Assembly: GCA_004299845.1 (NCBI GenBank)
Contig: CP036201.1
Span: 2,418,001 to 2,482,000 of the forward strand
Source of the DNA: Verrucomicrobia bacterium S94
GTDB lineage: Bacteria > Verrucomicrobiota > Kiritimatiellia > Kiritimatiellales > Pontiellaceae
DNA: 64,000 bases
Direction of reading: 5' to 3'
The position numbers and the translations under genes are program-made. Below the pieces are notes generated by a model. It did no database searches. It was not told the origin of the DNA and worked only from the letters and a program-made list of their open reading frames with translations. Positions 39,152 to 47,517 of the stretch are shown piece after piece; the stretch's first letter is position 1; every line of letters starts with the position of its first letter.

Positions 39152-39809
39152 TCCCCCTCCCGATAAACCCAATAACCCGTATGTTTCCGGTTCCCCATCG
39201 ATCAGACACTTCGATTACACCGTTTGTGTCAGTTATTGCCGATATGATATAGGGATAACTTCCGCCATCATCTGTCCATAGCGTGGTCTCGGAAATTCCG
39301 CCATAAACAGCACCGACAGTCCCCGGCGTGCGGGCCGACAGATAGCTGTAGGAGAAAGGGCCGCGCGCAACCGGTTCGTACTCAAGCAGCACAAATGCTT
39401 TATTCGATCCGACAACTGAGCTCAAATCAATAGACTGATATGCGTACTCATTGCTACTGACCAGCACATCTGACGATGAGATCAACGAGAACACACCGGC
39501 CGACCCCACCGCACTCTGCGCAAGATCATCATCAATAGCATCAAGCCGCTCAGGCGCATCGGCATTGACAAGCAGATTGTTGAGCGCTGAGTCAATCTGC
39601 TCTGTGTCATATAGGATGTTTGACGCTCCGTCGGTATCAGACATGAACACCTCCAACTTAGTCAGCCGCTCAGGCGCATTCGACACAGCCATCCCGGTCT
39701 GCAGCGCGGAAAGAATATCCGCTGCACTGTAATTAAGGTTTGTCACCGCCCCCAACGAAAGAGAAGAGGAGGCGCAGCACAACAGCATCAACCAAAAGAA
39801 TCGCATCAT
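39060..39809 (-). CDS. Exported cassette protein, paralogue B (two NxxxR repeats)
   Basis: A 249-aa protein with signal peptide MMRFFWLMLLCCASSSLSLG. Its repeats are YSAADILSALQTGMAVSNAP leading into ERLTKLEVF, and YDTEQIDSALNNLLVNADAP leading into ERLDAIDDD. The two copies also share the DNA run AGCCGCTCAGGCGCAT (minus-strand complement), so the duplication is visible at base level. The shared domain starts SIDLSSVVGSNKAFVLLEYE. The C-terminal 92 bases overlap the next gene, which may reflect an indel in a G-run near 39155. An AAGGAG ribosome-binding site is present. Confidence 0.75.
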   Translation of the reverse strand: MMRFFWLMLLCCASSSLSLGAVTNLNYSAADILSALQTGMAVSNAPERLTKLEVFMSDTDGASNILYDTEQIDSALNNLLVNADAPERLDAIDDDLAQSAVGSAGVFSLISSSDVLVSSNEYAYQSIDLSSVVGSNKAFVLLEYEPVARGPFSYSYLSARTPGTVGAVYGGISETTLWTDDGGSYPYIISAITDTNGVIEVSDRWGTGNIRVIGFIGRGNDEAFNNYIAAAGRFWVECGGGDGSDAGGN

Positions 39810-40498
39810 TCATCTCCTTTATTTATGACCGCCGCAAGAAGCCTGAACTCCACGCGATCAGGATCAGCATTCCTGTAATTAACCCACAGCCAGCCGTCCT
39901 CTCCGGTAAACCCGAGAAGTCGGTAATTACCTCCAACCTCAACGCCGGAAGACACCGCGATTCCGTCGTACCAGATCGGTGAGTTAGTCTCTAAGACCGG
40001 CGACACACGGAACGTACCCACATCAGGCGTATCGAGCGGCTTAAGCTGAACAAGCACAATGGCAGAATTATTCGTGCCTACATAACTGCTCAAATCATAT
40101 CTCATCCAGTGAGCGGAATTGGTACTGATAACCGCCGAGCTGATCACCGCATTCGGGTAGATGACCGAATATATATTTGTTGCGGAAACGTTATCTGTAT
40201 AATTCGTCAGAGCCGCCGCACGAGCTGCCGTGTTCGTATTGCGGGCGGCGGAATCAAGAGCGAGGGCAACATAATCATCACTGTAAGCCGTCTCGCTCAA
40301 TCCGGTAAGGCTTCCGTCAATCATAGCATAGAGCGCATCGGTCCGGCTCACACTGTTGCTGTTCTGCAGCAGCCAGTTAAGCGACGGGTTAACATCATCG
40401 GGGCTGAAATCGAAATTAACATTCGTTGTCCCCGACACTTCCTGTGCCTGTACCCGGCACAACAAGACCACCATCAAAATCAATAGTTTCCTCATCAT
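39806..40498 (-). CDS. Exported cassette protein, paralogue A (two NxxxR repeats)
   Basis: A 230-aa protein with signal peptide MMRKLLILMVVLLCRVQAQ. Its repeats are FSPDDVNPSLNWLLQNSNS leading into VSRTDALYA, and YSDDYVALALDSAARNTNTA leading into ARAAALTNY. The shared domain starts MRYDLSSYVGTNNSAIVLVQ. This is the first gene of the exported cassette. Its ATG overlaps the stop of the 163-aa tail-region gene, so it belongs to the same late transcript. Confidence 0.75.
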   Translation of the reverse strand: MMRKLLILMVVLLCRVQAQEVSGTTNVNFDFSPDDVNPSLNWLLQNSNSVSRTDALYAMIDGSLTGLSETAYSDDYVALALDSAARNTNTAARAAALTNYTDNVSATNIYSVIYPNAVISSAVISTNSAHWMRYDLSSYVGTNNSAIVLVQLKPLDTPDVGTFRVSPVLETNSPIWYDGIAVSSGVEVGGNYRLLGFTGEDGWLWVNYRNADPDRVEFRLLAAVINKGDE

Positions 40499-40986
40499 AT
40501 CAGCTCTCCTGAGACTCCTTCCGTCGACACCCATTGCTCCCCGCCGAAGCTGATGGTCACTCCATCCTCGTCAGCAAGCACGGTCTGCGCAGGAATCGGC
40601 TTAATTCCGCCGAAGGTGAGTGTCCAGGCAACCGTGGTAAGCACACCGACAGGGGCTGATGCGGAGAATTCAATGACGCATTCGGGAAGAAGGTATCGGG
40701 TTTCTCCGTCAGACAGCTCCACATCAACATCAGCCTGCAACGGAACCAGCGTGTGCAGCTCGATCAGATACTGCTCAGCATCTTTCTGAGAGTCATGCTC
40801 TGTCTGGATCGTAAACGTCCAGGTGCGGTAGGTATTGCCGCGCGCCTTAGGTTTGGCAAATTCTCCCTGCACAAACGTCAGCACATCCTTGTTCCGCACC
40901 ACCTGCGGAACGAAGTTTGATGGGCCGCCGCGACCGTGATCGCAGAGAACCACCTCTTCTTCGCCGTTGTTTGTCCAGATCTTCAA
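40495..40986 (-). CDS. Tail-region protein of unknown function
   Basis: A 163-aa protein starting MKIWTNNGEEEVVLCDHGRG. It is beta-rich with RTWTFTIQTEHDSQKDAEQY and VGVLTTVAWTLTFGGIKPIP. It lies 5 bases after the tail tube gene and overlaps the first cassette gene. It is in the usual place of tail assembly or chaperone genes, but nothing in the sequence identifies it. Confidence 0.65.
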   Translation of the reverse strand: MKIWTNNGEEEVVLCDHGRGGPSNFVPQVVRNKDVLTFVQGEFAKPKARGNTYRTWTFTIQTEHDSQKDAEQYLIELHTLVPLQADVDVELSDGETRYLLPECVIEFSASAPVGVLTTVAWTLTFGGIKPIPAQTVLADEDGVTISFGGEQWVSTEGVSGELI

Positions 40987-40991
40987 CGCCG

Positions 40992-41930
40992 TTACTCCTC
41001 GATCAATCCGAGGCTGAATACCTGTGAGTTCATCCCGTTAAGGCTAACGAGCGAGAGTTCGCCAACGCGGTTAGACTCCGCACCGAAATTTGAGACGTTG
41101 TTGCTGATCACTGCCTTGCTGAGCGTAAAGGTAGGATCGCCGGCCTGCTCACCGGCCAGCACCAGATCCTTCGCCAGGCCGTACATGCTGCGGCCGCGCC
41201 GTGCGCCGATTCCCTGAACTCCGAGAGCGGTAAGCACCTGTTCCGGAGTAATTCCCTGCGGAACAAAGGTGGCCGTAACGCTCAGGCCGGTGATCTTCTT
41301 GTCGGCAATGCCGTAGGCATCGTTCATCTTGTCGGCAAGCTCCAGATTGAACGACACGACCACACCGCCTTCGGTTTCGATATCATCCCACGGCGCAGAT
41401 TCTCCCCATGCCGCTGCATAATGAAGACGAAGATCTTTGGTCCGATCAAAGCTCGTATCAGTAAATACCTTTGACTGCACAGCGGAAAAGTGATCGGTTC
41501 CCGACCATGCTTCGGTGCAGTCACCCAGACAGGTAAACACCGCCTCTCCGTCATAAAGCGGGAGGTCGGCCCCGAAGGCCAGCCCCGGCATCTGGGTCAG
41601 TGCGCCGTGTTTATAGGTGTACTCCTTCCCGTCAACAGACCAGACCACAATGTCGTCAGGCGTTGCGCCGTAGATCGAGGATCCAAGCACCGGCGTGTGA
41701 TATGGGAAGAGGACGTCGAAATAGGCCTGCGTGGCCATCGGAGCAGGCTTAAAAGATACGGTGTGCAACACACTCGATTGAAACTCATCATATTTTCCCA
41801 TCACCGAGTTCCGGCCCTCAACGGTGGCCACCTCTGCGGTAACGACTACATTCTCTTCGGTGTAAAGGATTGTTGACCCCTTTTTAATTACGGCCGGGCC
41901 TGTGATAATATCTGTTCTGCTGTCAAGCAT
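40992..41930 (-). CDS. Major tail (tube) protein, putative
   Basis: A 312-aa protein starting MLDSRTDIITGPAVIKKGST. It has tube-protein-like features: an N-terminal GPAVIKKGSTILYTEENVVV, a central beta region, and ISVTATFVPQGI-type text (KITGLSVTATFVPQGITPEQ) seen in phage structural proteins. No sheath-like ATPase or long sheath domain is present. It follows the gp37-like gene by 14 bases, the position expected for tube or sheath in Mu-like phages. Size and absence of a separate sheath favour a non-contractile tail. Confidence 0.65.
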   Translation of the reverse strand: MLDSRTDIITGPAVIKKGSTILYTEENVVVTAEVATVEGRNSVMGKYDEFQSSVLHTVSFKPAPMATQAYFDVLFPYHTPVLGSSIYGATPDDIVVWSVDGKEYTYKHGALTQMPGLAFGADLPLYDGEAVFTCLGDCTEAWSGTDHFSAVQSKVFTDTSFDRTKDLRLHYAAAWGESAPWDDIETEGGVVVSFNLELADKMNDAYGIADKKITGLSVTATFVPQGITPEQVLTALGVQGIGARRGRSMYGLAKDLVLAGEQAGDPTFTLSKAVISNNVSNFGAESNRVGELSLVSLNGMNSQVFSLGLIEE

Positions 41931-41944
41931 CGCTGTCTCCTGTA

Positions 41945-42394
41945 TTAGGTGGTTCCTAATTTAAAATTGGCATCAAAAGTAAGAAGGTCTTCCGAGTTAC
42001 CGGGCTCAATGGCATTCCTGGCAGAGTAGATCGTATAGTTCGAAAATCCGGTATCAACAGGCCGCCAATGGTGCAACCGGCGATGTGCCTGCATGGCCAG
42101 CGACAGCGCATCAAGTTGACTGCTTCCCGGCGTTCGGTTAAGCATCACGTTTTCCGCAACGCTCACCACAAAGGTAAGCCCGTCAAACTGCGGGCCTGGA
42201 AGGTTCGGATTATTTACGGCCGCCGTCGCCACACCGACCACCATACATGCGCCAAGCTTCGCCATGGCGATCTCGATACGATTGCTCAGATCCTGTTCAT
42301 CCTCGGCAATGATCTCCACCCGGCTCAGCAGGGGATCACCTTTAAGGCGTTCAACCACCGCCCCCTGCAGTGTGGTTAATTCATTCCCCCTCAT
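41945..42394 (-). CDS. Mu gp37-like head-tail connector/terminator protein
   Basis: A 149-aa protein starting MRGNELTTLQGAVVERLKGD. The stretch CMVVGVATAAVNNPNLPGPQFDG and a C-terminal LHHWRPVDTGFSNYTIYSAR match the layout of Mu gp37/tail-terminator proteins. It lies between the gp36-like pair and the tail protein, as expected. Overlap with the 95-aa gene is 14 bases. Confidence 0.6.
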   Translation of the reverse strand: MRGNELTTLQGAVVERLKGDPLLSRVEIIAEDEQDLSNRIEIAMAKLGACMVVGVATAAVNNPNLPGPQFDGLTFVVSVAENVMLNRTPGSSQLDALSLAMQAHRRLHHWRPVDTGFSNYTIYSARNAIEPGNSEDLLTFDANFKLGTT

Positions 42395-42668
42395 CAGCAG
42401 CCTCCAGCATGACCGTCAGCACCAGCAGATCTGCAGGCACACAGGGAAAGATTCTGCAGTCCGCCTGCAAGCCGAGTGCAGAGCACACCTCAGCGGCACG
42501 GAATTCGCCGTCGTCGGATTTCAGCCCGGCCGGTTTAAGCAGCAGTTTAACGGTTCCGTCCTTGCGAACAGCGGCTTTAATCAGTAGATAACCGGCCCGT
42601 TCAAGCTCTTCGCTGATGCGCTCATCCGTCAATGGTTCGGTACGGATATTTTCCTGCAGATTTTCCAT
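42381..42668 (-). CDS. Small late-operon protein, unknown
   Basis: A 95-aa protein starting MENLQENIRTEPLTDERISE. It has no membrane segment or known motif; LIKAAVRKDGTVKLLLKPAG forms a likely beta hairpin. It is placed between the gp36-like and gp37-like genes with a 1-base gap and a 14-base overlap. A connector or chaperone role is possible, but I do not recognise it. Confidence 0.6.
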   Translation of the reverse strand: MENLQENIRTEPLTDERISEELERAGYLLIKAAVRKDGTVKLLLKPAGLKSDDGEFRAAEVCSALGLQADCRIFPCVPADLLVLTVMLEAADEGE

Positions 42669-42669
42669 A

Positions 42670-43092
42670 TCAGAGTCCTCTCATCGTATCGCGAGTTACG
42701 CGCGGCGATCGACGGCCGACAACCGACACCCCGCCATCAACCGACTGCTCGACACCGGTCACCGGATCATCGACCGAAAACTTTCCGGCCGCCACATCGC
42801 GCAACCGCTGCAGGGCTTCGTCTTTGGCATCCTTGCGATGCCCTTTGGGGTCAACAAGCGTGCCGCCAAGCGAGATGTACGCATCAACCAGGATGATCGC
42901 GCAGGCCGAACCGATGAGACGGTCGGGAATGGTCGTCGGATCCTCATCCATCTCCGCGCCGGAGCTGGCCACATAACCGCGCACCATATCGGTAACGGTG
43001 GTCATGACGTCATAGACCACATTGCTGACCGCGCTAAGCTCTGCCTCGGTCATTTTCTGCAGCAGATCATCTTCTGTAATTGCTCGCCACAT
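42670..43092 (-). CDS. Mu gp36-like protein (DUF1320)
   Basis: A 140-aa protein of the gp36/DUF1320 family of head-tail connector proteins. MWRAITEDDLLQKMTEAELS and the following helices with VVYDVMTTVTDMVRGYVA and IPDRLIGSACAIILVDAYISLGG are typical. It follows the capsid gene by 60 bases, as in Mu. Confidence 0.8.
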   Translation of the reverse strand: MWRAITEDDLLQKMTEAELSAVSNVVYDVMTTVTDMVRGYVASSGAEMDEDPTTIPDRLIGSACAIILVDAYISLGGTLVDPKGHRKDAKDEALQRLRDVAAGKFSVDDPVTGVEQSVDGGVSVVGRRSPRVTRDTMRGL

Positions 43093-43152
43093 GATTTGCC
43101 TGATGTTGAGGGTTAAGCGCAGCCCGCATCAGATCGGGCTGCGCTGTGGTCA

Positions 43153-44121
43153 TCAGCTGTCCGAAACTGTGAATTTCCGAATGCCGGTTGTGTCTGTCGC
43201 GGCAATGGTTGAATACTGCTCAACCACCACCTCAACCGTCTTGGCCTTGGAATCGTCCACATAAACGCGGAACTGCTCGCCGCCGTCGCAGGGCGTCCAG
43301 AAGCGTTTGATGTTAGAGGCATCGTCCTTTGAGACCACATCATCCGTATAGTACGCATAGATGAGATTGCTCATGAAGGCCGTCTTGCTGCCGGACTTCG
43401 TCGGCTTGGTGACGGTCTTGGACACATGGAATTTATCCACCCCAAGCACACCTGCCACATCAGACGGAGTCATTGCGGCCAGCGAGAGCGATCCCGCTTT
43501 GGTAGATGCGCGATAGGCGGCTTTCCGGTAGGCCCACGCTGTCATGCCGGAAACCACAATGTTCGGATAGATACCGCGTGCTCCGTGCGCCGCGAGAAGA
43601 CCGGTCTCAATCAGACCGTCAGGATCAGTCGAGCTGGAGAATGTCACATTGGTATTCGTTGCGGCGGCAGCAAGCACCGCATTGACGCGCAGCAGATCGT
43701 TGCGCAGCAGAATGGCGGTCAGCCACTTGGCGGTCTGCTCGAGCGAGCCGTCAACCATCTCATCGCGGTCCAGCGTATAGCTCAGACCTCGGTTTGCGGT
43801 CTTGGCACTCACCGTCGTGCCACGAGCATCGAGCTTGCGGAAGTCGGCGCCGATAGCGCGTTCGTCGTCCTGGTCGGCAAGGAAAGACAGCCCGGCCGGC
43901 GATGTCATGTATTCAAAGCGCCGAGCTGTACGCACCGGCGGAGCCAGCATATCCAGCTCGGTCTGCAGCGGCATCAGATCGGAACCAAGTACGCCGACCA
44001 CGAATTCAGTGACCGCCTCACTGTAGGTAGATCCTTCCAGGCGGTTTTCATTGGCCAGCGCAAGCACGCCGGACTGACCGGCCTGCGATGCGGGGGCAAC
44101 TGCGTGTTCGAGTGATTTCAT
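43153..44121 (-). CDS. Major capsid protein
   Basis: A 322-aa protein starting MKSLEHAVAPASQAGQSGVL. It has HK97-like composition: an N-terminal arm, TELDMLAPPVRTARRFEYMT, a long helix region around LEQTAKWLTAILLRNDLLRV, and GIYPNIVVSGMTAWAYRK. The C-terminal part ends with YVDDSKAKTVEVVVEQYSTI. Position between decoration and gp36 and the fold-like layout support major capsid rather than decoration. Confidence 0.85.
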   Translation of the reverse strand: MKSLEHAVAPASQAGQSGVLALANENRLEGSTYSEAVTEFVVGVLGSDLMPLQTELDMLAPPVRTARRFEYMTSPAGLSFLADQDDERAIGADFRKLDARGTTVSAKTANRGLSYTLDRDEMVDGSLEQTAKWLTAILLRNDLLRVNAVLAAAATNTNVTFSSSTDPDGLIETGLLAAHGARGIYPNIVVSGMTAWAYRKAAYRASTKAGSLSLAAMTPSDVAGVLGVDKFHVSKTVTKPTKSGSKTAFMSNLIYAYYTDDVVSKDDASNIKRFWTPCDGGEQFRVYVDDSKAKTVEVVVEQYSTIAATDTTGIRKFTVSDS

Positions 44122-44146
44122 ATTTCTATCTCCTTAAATGTTATGG

Positions 44147-44533
44147 TTAGGAACCGGACACGGTGACGGTGAACGGGACGCACGAATCAACCTCGATCTC
44201 ATCGCCGTCGCCACCTCCGGTGAGCGCAACGCCTACGCAGAAATAATCGCCATTGGCCTCCGGCAGGGTGGACACCTCGCCGCCTGCGGCGGCGAATACG
44301 CGCTCGCCGGCTTCGATCGTCTCCGAAGCTACCATGGTGATGGAGCCGGGGAAGGACCCAAGAAGATGCACGGCTGCGGAATCATCCGCTGCGGGGGTAT
44401 CGGCACAGGTGCCGATCGGTGCGTCAGACGCTCCGGCCACCGCAATGTGATCGGCATCGCTGCCGAATTTAACGAGCAAATGCTGTGTCGACAGCGCAGC
44501 ATCTGCGATCTTGGTCATGGAACCTTGGTACAT
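44147..44533 (-). CDS. Capsid decoration/cement-like protein (DUF2190-type)
   Basis: A 128-aa small protein rich in Ala, Gly and Val. Segments such as GASDAPIGTCADTPAADDSA, the LGSFPGSITMVASETIEAGE stretch and AAGGEVSTLPEANGDYFCVGVALT resemble DUF2190/decoration proteins. It directly precedes the major capsid gene. Confidence 0.75.
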   Translation of the reverse strand: MYQGSMTKIADAALSTQHLLVKFGSDADHIAVAGASDAPIGTCADTPAADDSAAVHLLGSFPGSITMVASETIEAGERVFAAAGGEVSTLPEANGDYFCVGVALTGGGDGDEIEVDSCVPFTVTVSGS

Positions 44534-44557
44534 AATTATCTCCTAATTTAGGTTCAT

Positions 44558-45763
44558 TTACTGCGCGTCGGCCTGTTCCGCCGGGAACAGGTGCGCAAAT
44601 TCGTCGGTACTCTTGAGCGAGGCATAGGCGGTCTCGTAGCTCATTGACTTCTCATTGGCCAGCTGCGTGGCCGCACGGCGCAGATCAGCGTGCGTGGCCG
44701 CGATGTTGCTTTCCGGCCGCTTGCCTTTAGTCACCGACCCGGTCTTCATGATCGGGTCGATGGAATCGAGTTCATTGGCCAGCGCTTCGAAATCGGCATC
44801 TTCGGCGGCAAACCGACTTTCCCACTTCCCGCGAGTGGCCGGTGTAATTCGTCCGTCGGCCAGTGCCACATCAAGCAGCACATTCTTCAGCCGGGATTCC
44901 CGTGCGGCCAGAGCTTCGTTCGCCAGCTCCATCTCAGCACTCAGCTGCTCAATGGTTGCCGTTGCTGACTCGGGCACCGTCTCGTTGGCCAGCTGCAGCT
45001 CTGCCGCATTGGCTTCGGCCAGAACTCCGAGGTATGCGGCCAACCCGGCTACCGGATCTTCATTTTCCAGTGCCATATAGGCGGCGTCTTCCGCCTTCCA
45101 TCGCTCCTGCTGGGAGTCGCGTAGCGCCTTAAGCCCCTCCAGCATCTTCTGGAAGATAGAGACAAGCTCGTCTTCCGTTTTCACATTTTCCTGCACCTTT
45201 TCGGGCAGCAGCGCTTTCAAACGCTCAAGCAGCTTATTCATGCTGTCTCCTTGGTTAATGATTTCCTGATCATCGCCGCCGTCTTCGCAGGCCAGCGCTA
45301 AATATTCGATCATCGGGGTATGGGTCAGCCCGACGCTGATCATTTTAAACGGCAGTGCTTCGCCTGCGCCGCCTTTTACGGCCAGCCAGTTCGGCGAAAA
45401 ATAAGCGAAGTGTTCGTTGGTCAGCAGTTGCCGGCCCGGCTCGTTCCATTCGACCGTCAGTTCCAGCTTCCGGTCGGCATCGTTGGCGATCATATCGACG
45501 ACCCATCCGTAGGCTCGATGATCCTGATACTTGTCACGGAAACTTTTCACATCCGGATGACCTATATATACGGGCAGGCCGCGAAATCCGTCTTTAACCG
45601 ATGCTGTCATGAATTCATCAACCATCATGGCGGCGGTCTTGGAGTTGATCAGCTGCGTCACTCTGCCGACCTTGTGTGGGTATGAGCCATAAGGGATCAC
45701 CAGCGGCCGGTCGGCGGCAGTCAGTTCGTTGCTCAGGCCTATAAATCTAAGATGTTCTTTCAT
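44558..45763 (-). CDS. Mu I-like prohead protease with scaffold domain
   Basis: A 401-aa protein of the Mu gpI/Z type. The N-terminal protease half has IPYGSYPHKVGRVTQLI, VYIGHPDVKSFRDKYQDHRAYGWV and WNEPGRQLLTNEHFAYFSPNW. The C-terminal half (residues 200-400) is a helical, Ala/Glu-rich scaffold that ends LKSTDEFAHLFPAEQADAQ. ATG 45763 is used because a GGAG site precedes it. Cleavage of the scaffold and capsid arm is the expected job. Confidence 0.87.
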   Translation of the reverse strand: MKEHLRFIGLSNELTAADRPLVIPYGSYPHKVGRVTQLINSKTAAMMVDEFMTASVKDGFRGLPVYIGHPDVKSFRDKYQDHRAYGWVVDMIANDADRKLELTVEWNEPGRQLLTNEHFAYFSPNWLAVKGGAGEALPFKMISVGLTHTPMIEYLALACEDGGDDQEIINQGDSMNKLLERLKALLPEKVQENVKTEDELVSIFQKMLEGLKALRDSQQERWKAEDAAYMALENEDPVAGLAAYLGVLAEANAAELQLANETVPESATATIEQLSAEMELANEALAARESRLKNVLLDVALADGRITPATRGKWESRFAAEDADFEALANELDSIDPIMKTGSVTKGKRPESNIAATHADLRRAATQLANEKSMSYETAYASLKSTDEFAHLFPAEQADAQ

Positions 45764-46010
45764 GCCGCTCATTCTCCAGAAAATGAATATCGATGTACGG
45801 TTGCGGTTTGCTCGGTTCGGATAAAAGATGATGCGATTTCCGCACAGCATCACTGATCTTCCCGATAGAACTTGCGGCGACGTTATAAATGCGCCTGCAA
45901 ATCACCGGAACCGTGTTGCAAAGCTCGAAACAAATCACCGGCGAGCAATAAGGTGCATTTGCCGATAAACAGCTCAGACGCAAAATACGGGCGTTTTTAT
46001 AATTAAGCAT
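45747..46010 (-). CDS. Small cysteine-containing late-operon protein, unknown
   Basis: An 87-aa frame starting MLNYKNARILRLSCLSANAP. It has SPVICFELCNTVPVICRRIY with several Cys, then VAASSIGKISDAVRKSHH. It sits exactly in the gap between portal and protease, overlaps both by a few bases, and has a GGGAGGG site upstream, all of which favour a real gene. I do not recognise the family. The frame contains one copy of a 19-bp repeat also found at 50615. Confidence 0.55.
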   Translation of the reverse strand: MLNYKNARILRLSCLSANAPYCSPVICFELCNTVPVICRRIYNVAASSIGKISDAVRKSHHLLSEPSKPQPYIDIHFLENERHERTS

Positions 46011-47517
46011 CACGACCCTCCCTTACCTCACTCATACCGTTGAACAGATTGGCAGACATGGCATCGGAGATAGCATCAGCGGCGGACGGGTCGGTCAGCA
46101 CATCAGCGGCCAGCGCCGGAAGCTCATCAACCTGGAAACGCTCCAGCGCATCCAGCAGCGCATCGTAGTCATCGTGGTCATCGAGAATCTGCTCGAGCCG
46201 CCTGACGACCGGGGACAGATCATCGGCAATCGCAACCGCAAGCGCACTGCGCGTGGCAGCTCGAAGCCCGGCGGCACGGTCATCGACCGCATCCTCATTC
46301 GCCAGCGGCGTCGACGGAAGTGCCTGTCGGCGCAGCGTTGAGCGATTGTATCGCCGCTGCAGATCTGACTCGTCCTGCTCATAACCCATCTCATGCAGGC
46401 CACGGTCTATTTCAAGATCATGTTTTATATCATCGCGCGCACCGGTCTTAATTTTCACCCAAGCCTTCGGCTCGGTGTCGCCGGTGGCGTAATAGATCGC
46501 CCATCGGTCGAGCTGCTCGTTCAACACATCGGTAATATTCTGCGCGTCGTCATCTTCCAGCAGATCGGTCTCATCGGCCTGCAGACTCGCCCCCTGATTA
46601 TCGGCCGAGATGGTGCTCAGATCAGCACCGCGCCAAACGGTGGCAATCGATCTATCCATTCGCTCAACGAGTGCCGGCTGCGGCAGGTTGGTCATTGTTC
46701 CAACGTTTGGAAATTCGACAGAGCCGCTGGCACTGATCACCACGCCGTCGCAATTCCCCAGCGCGGCGGCGGCATCTTCTGCGGCTTTCCAGTTGTCATC
46801 GCCGGGATTCCCGGTCGTCTTCACCACCGGTATCGGGATGCCGTATTTTTCCGACACGAGCAGCCAGTCCTGCAGCGGAAGGTGTTTGTACATATAGGCC
46901 ACCGCGACCGATTCCATCACGCCGCTTCCCGCGTTAACGATCCACTCTCCCGGTTGCAGCTCCTCTCCGGTCAGATCGCCGATACCGTTCAGCAGGCGCA
47001 GTTCGCCGGTGGTGTTGGAGAAATACCAGAGCGGCACAAAGACCAGCTCGGCGGTCAACCCGTTCGGCGTCGGTTTCCAGATGATCTCGTGAGCGGCATA
47101 GCGTTTGCCCTCCGCGTCCATCATGTTGCGTATAGCCAGGGGCAGCCCCCCGCGAATATTACGGTCATCGCACCGGGTAGCCACCAGCTGGTCGTAAAAG
47201 TACTTCAGCACCTCTGCGTGCTGCCTGGCCTTTGGCGAGTCATCATCAGTAATGATCTCGAACCCATGCCGGCTTACCGCCTTCTTCCGCTTCTGTGCGG
47301 CAACCAGACAAACATCGTCGGTGCGCTCGATCGCATCCCAAAGCTTTGCCGCTTCTTTAAGCCGGCCGGCGTTGAACTCCTCATGCACCCGGACAATATA
47401 ACCAGGCTCCACCCGCCGAAGCGGATTAAAGCGGCTCATCCGTTCAATCGCCACGCGCCGGGCATCAACCGAACTCCCGGGCTTCCGTTTAAATCGTTTT
47501 GCAAATTTCTTAATCAT
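46003..47517 (-). CDS. Portal protein (Mu gp29-like, DUF935)
   Basis: A 504-aa portal. Characteristic segments include MMDAEGKRYAAHEIIWKPTP, LQPGEWIVNAGSGVMESVAV, LPLQDWLLVSEKYGIPIPVVKTTG and TVWRGADLSTISADNQGASLQ. These are conserved in Mu-type portals. Portal forms the dodecameric ring at one capsid vertex. It shares a base with the terminase stop and follows it directly. Confidence 0.93.
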   Translation of the reverse strand: MIKKFAKRFKRKPGSSVDARRVAIERMSRFNPLRRVEPGYIVRVHEEFNAGRLKEAAKLWDAIERTDDVCLVAAQKRKKAVSRHGFEIITDDDSPKARQHAEVLKYFYDQLVATRCDDRNIRGGLPLAIRNMMDAEGKRYAAHEIIWKPTPNGLTAELVFVPLWYFSNTTGELRLLNGIGDLTGEELQPGEWIVNAGSGVMESVAVAYMYKHLPLQDWLLVSEKYGIPIPVVKTTGNPGDDNWKAAEDAAAALGNCDGVVISASGSVEFPNVGTMTNLPQPALVERMDRSIATVWRGADLSTISADNQGASLQADETDLLEDDDAQNITDVLNEQLDRWAIYYATGDTEPKAWVKIKTGARDDIKHDLEIDRGLHEMGYEQDESDLQRRYNRSTLRRQALPSTPLANEDAVDDRAAGLRAATRSALAVAIADDLSPVVRRLEQILDDHDDYDALLDALERFQVDELPALAADVLTDPSAADAISDAMSANLFNGMSEVREGRDA

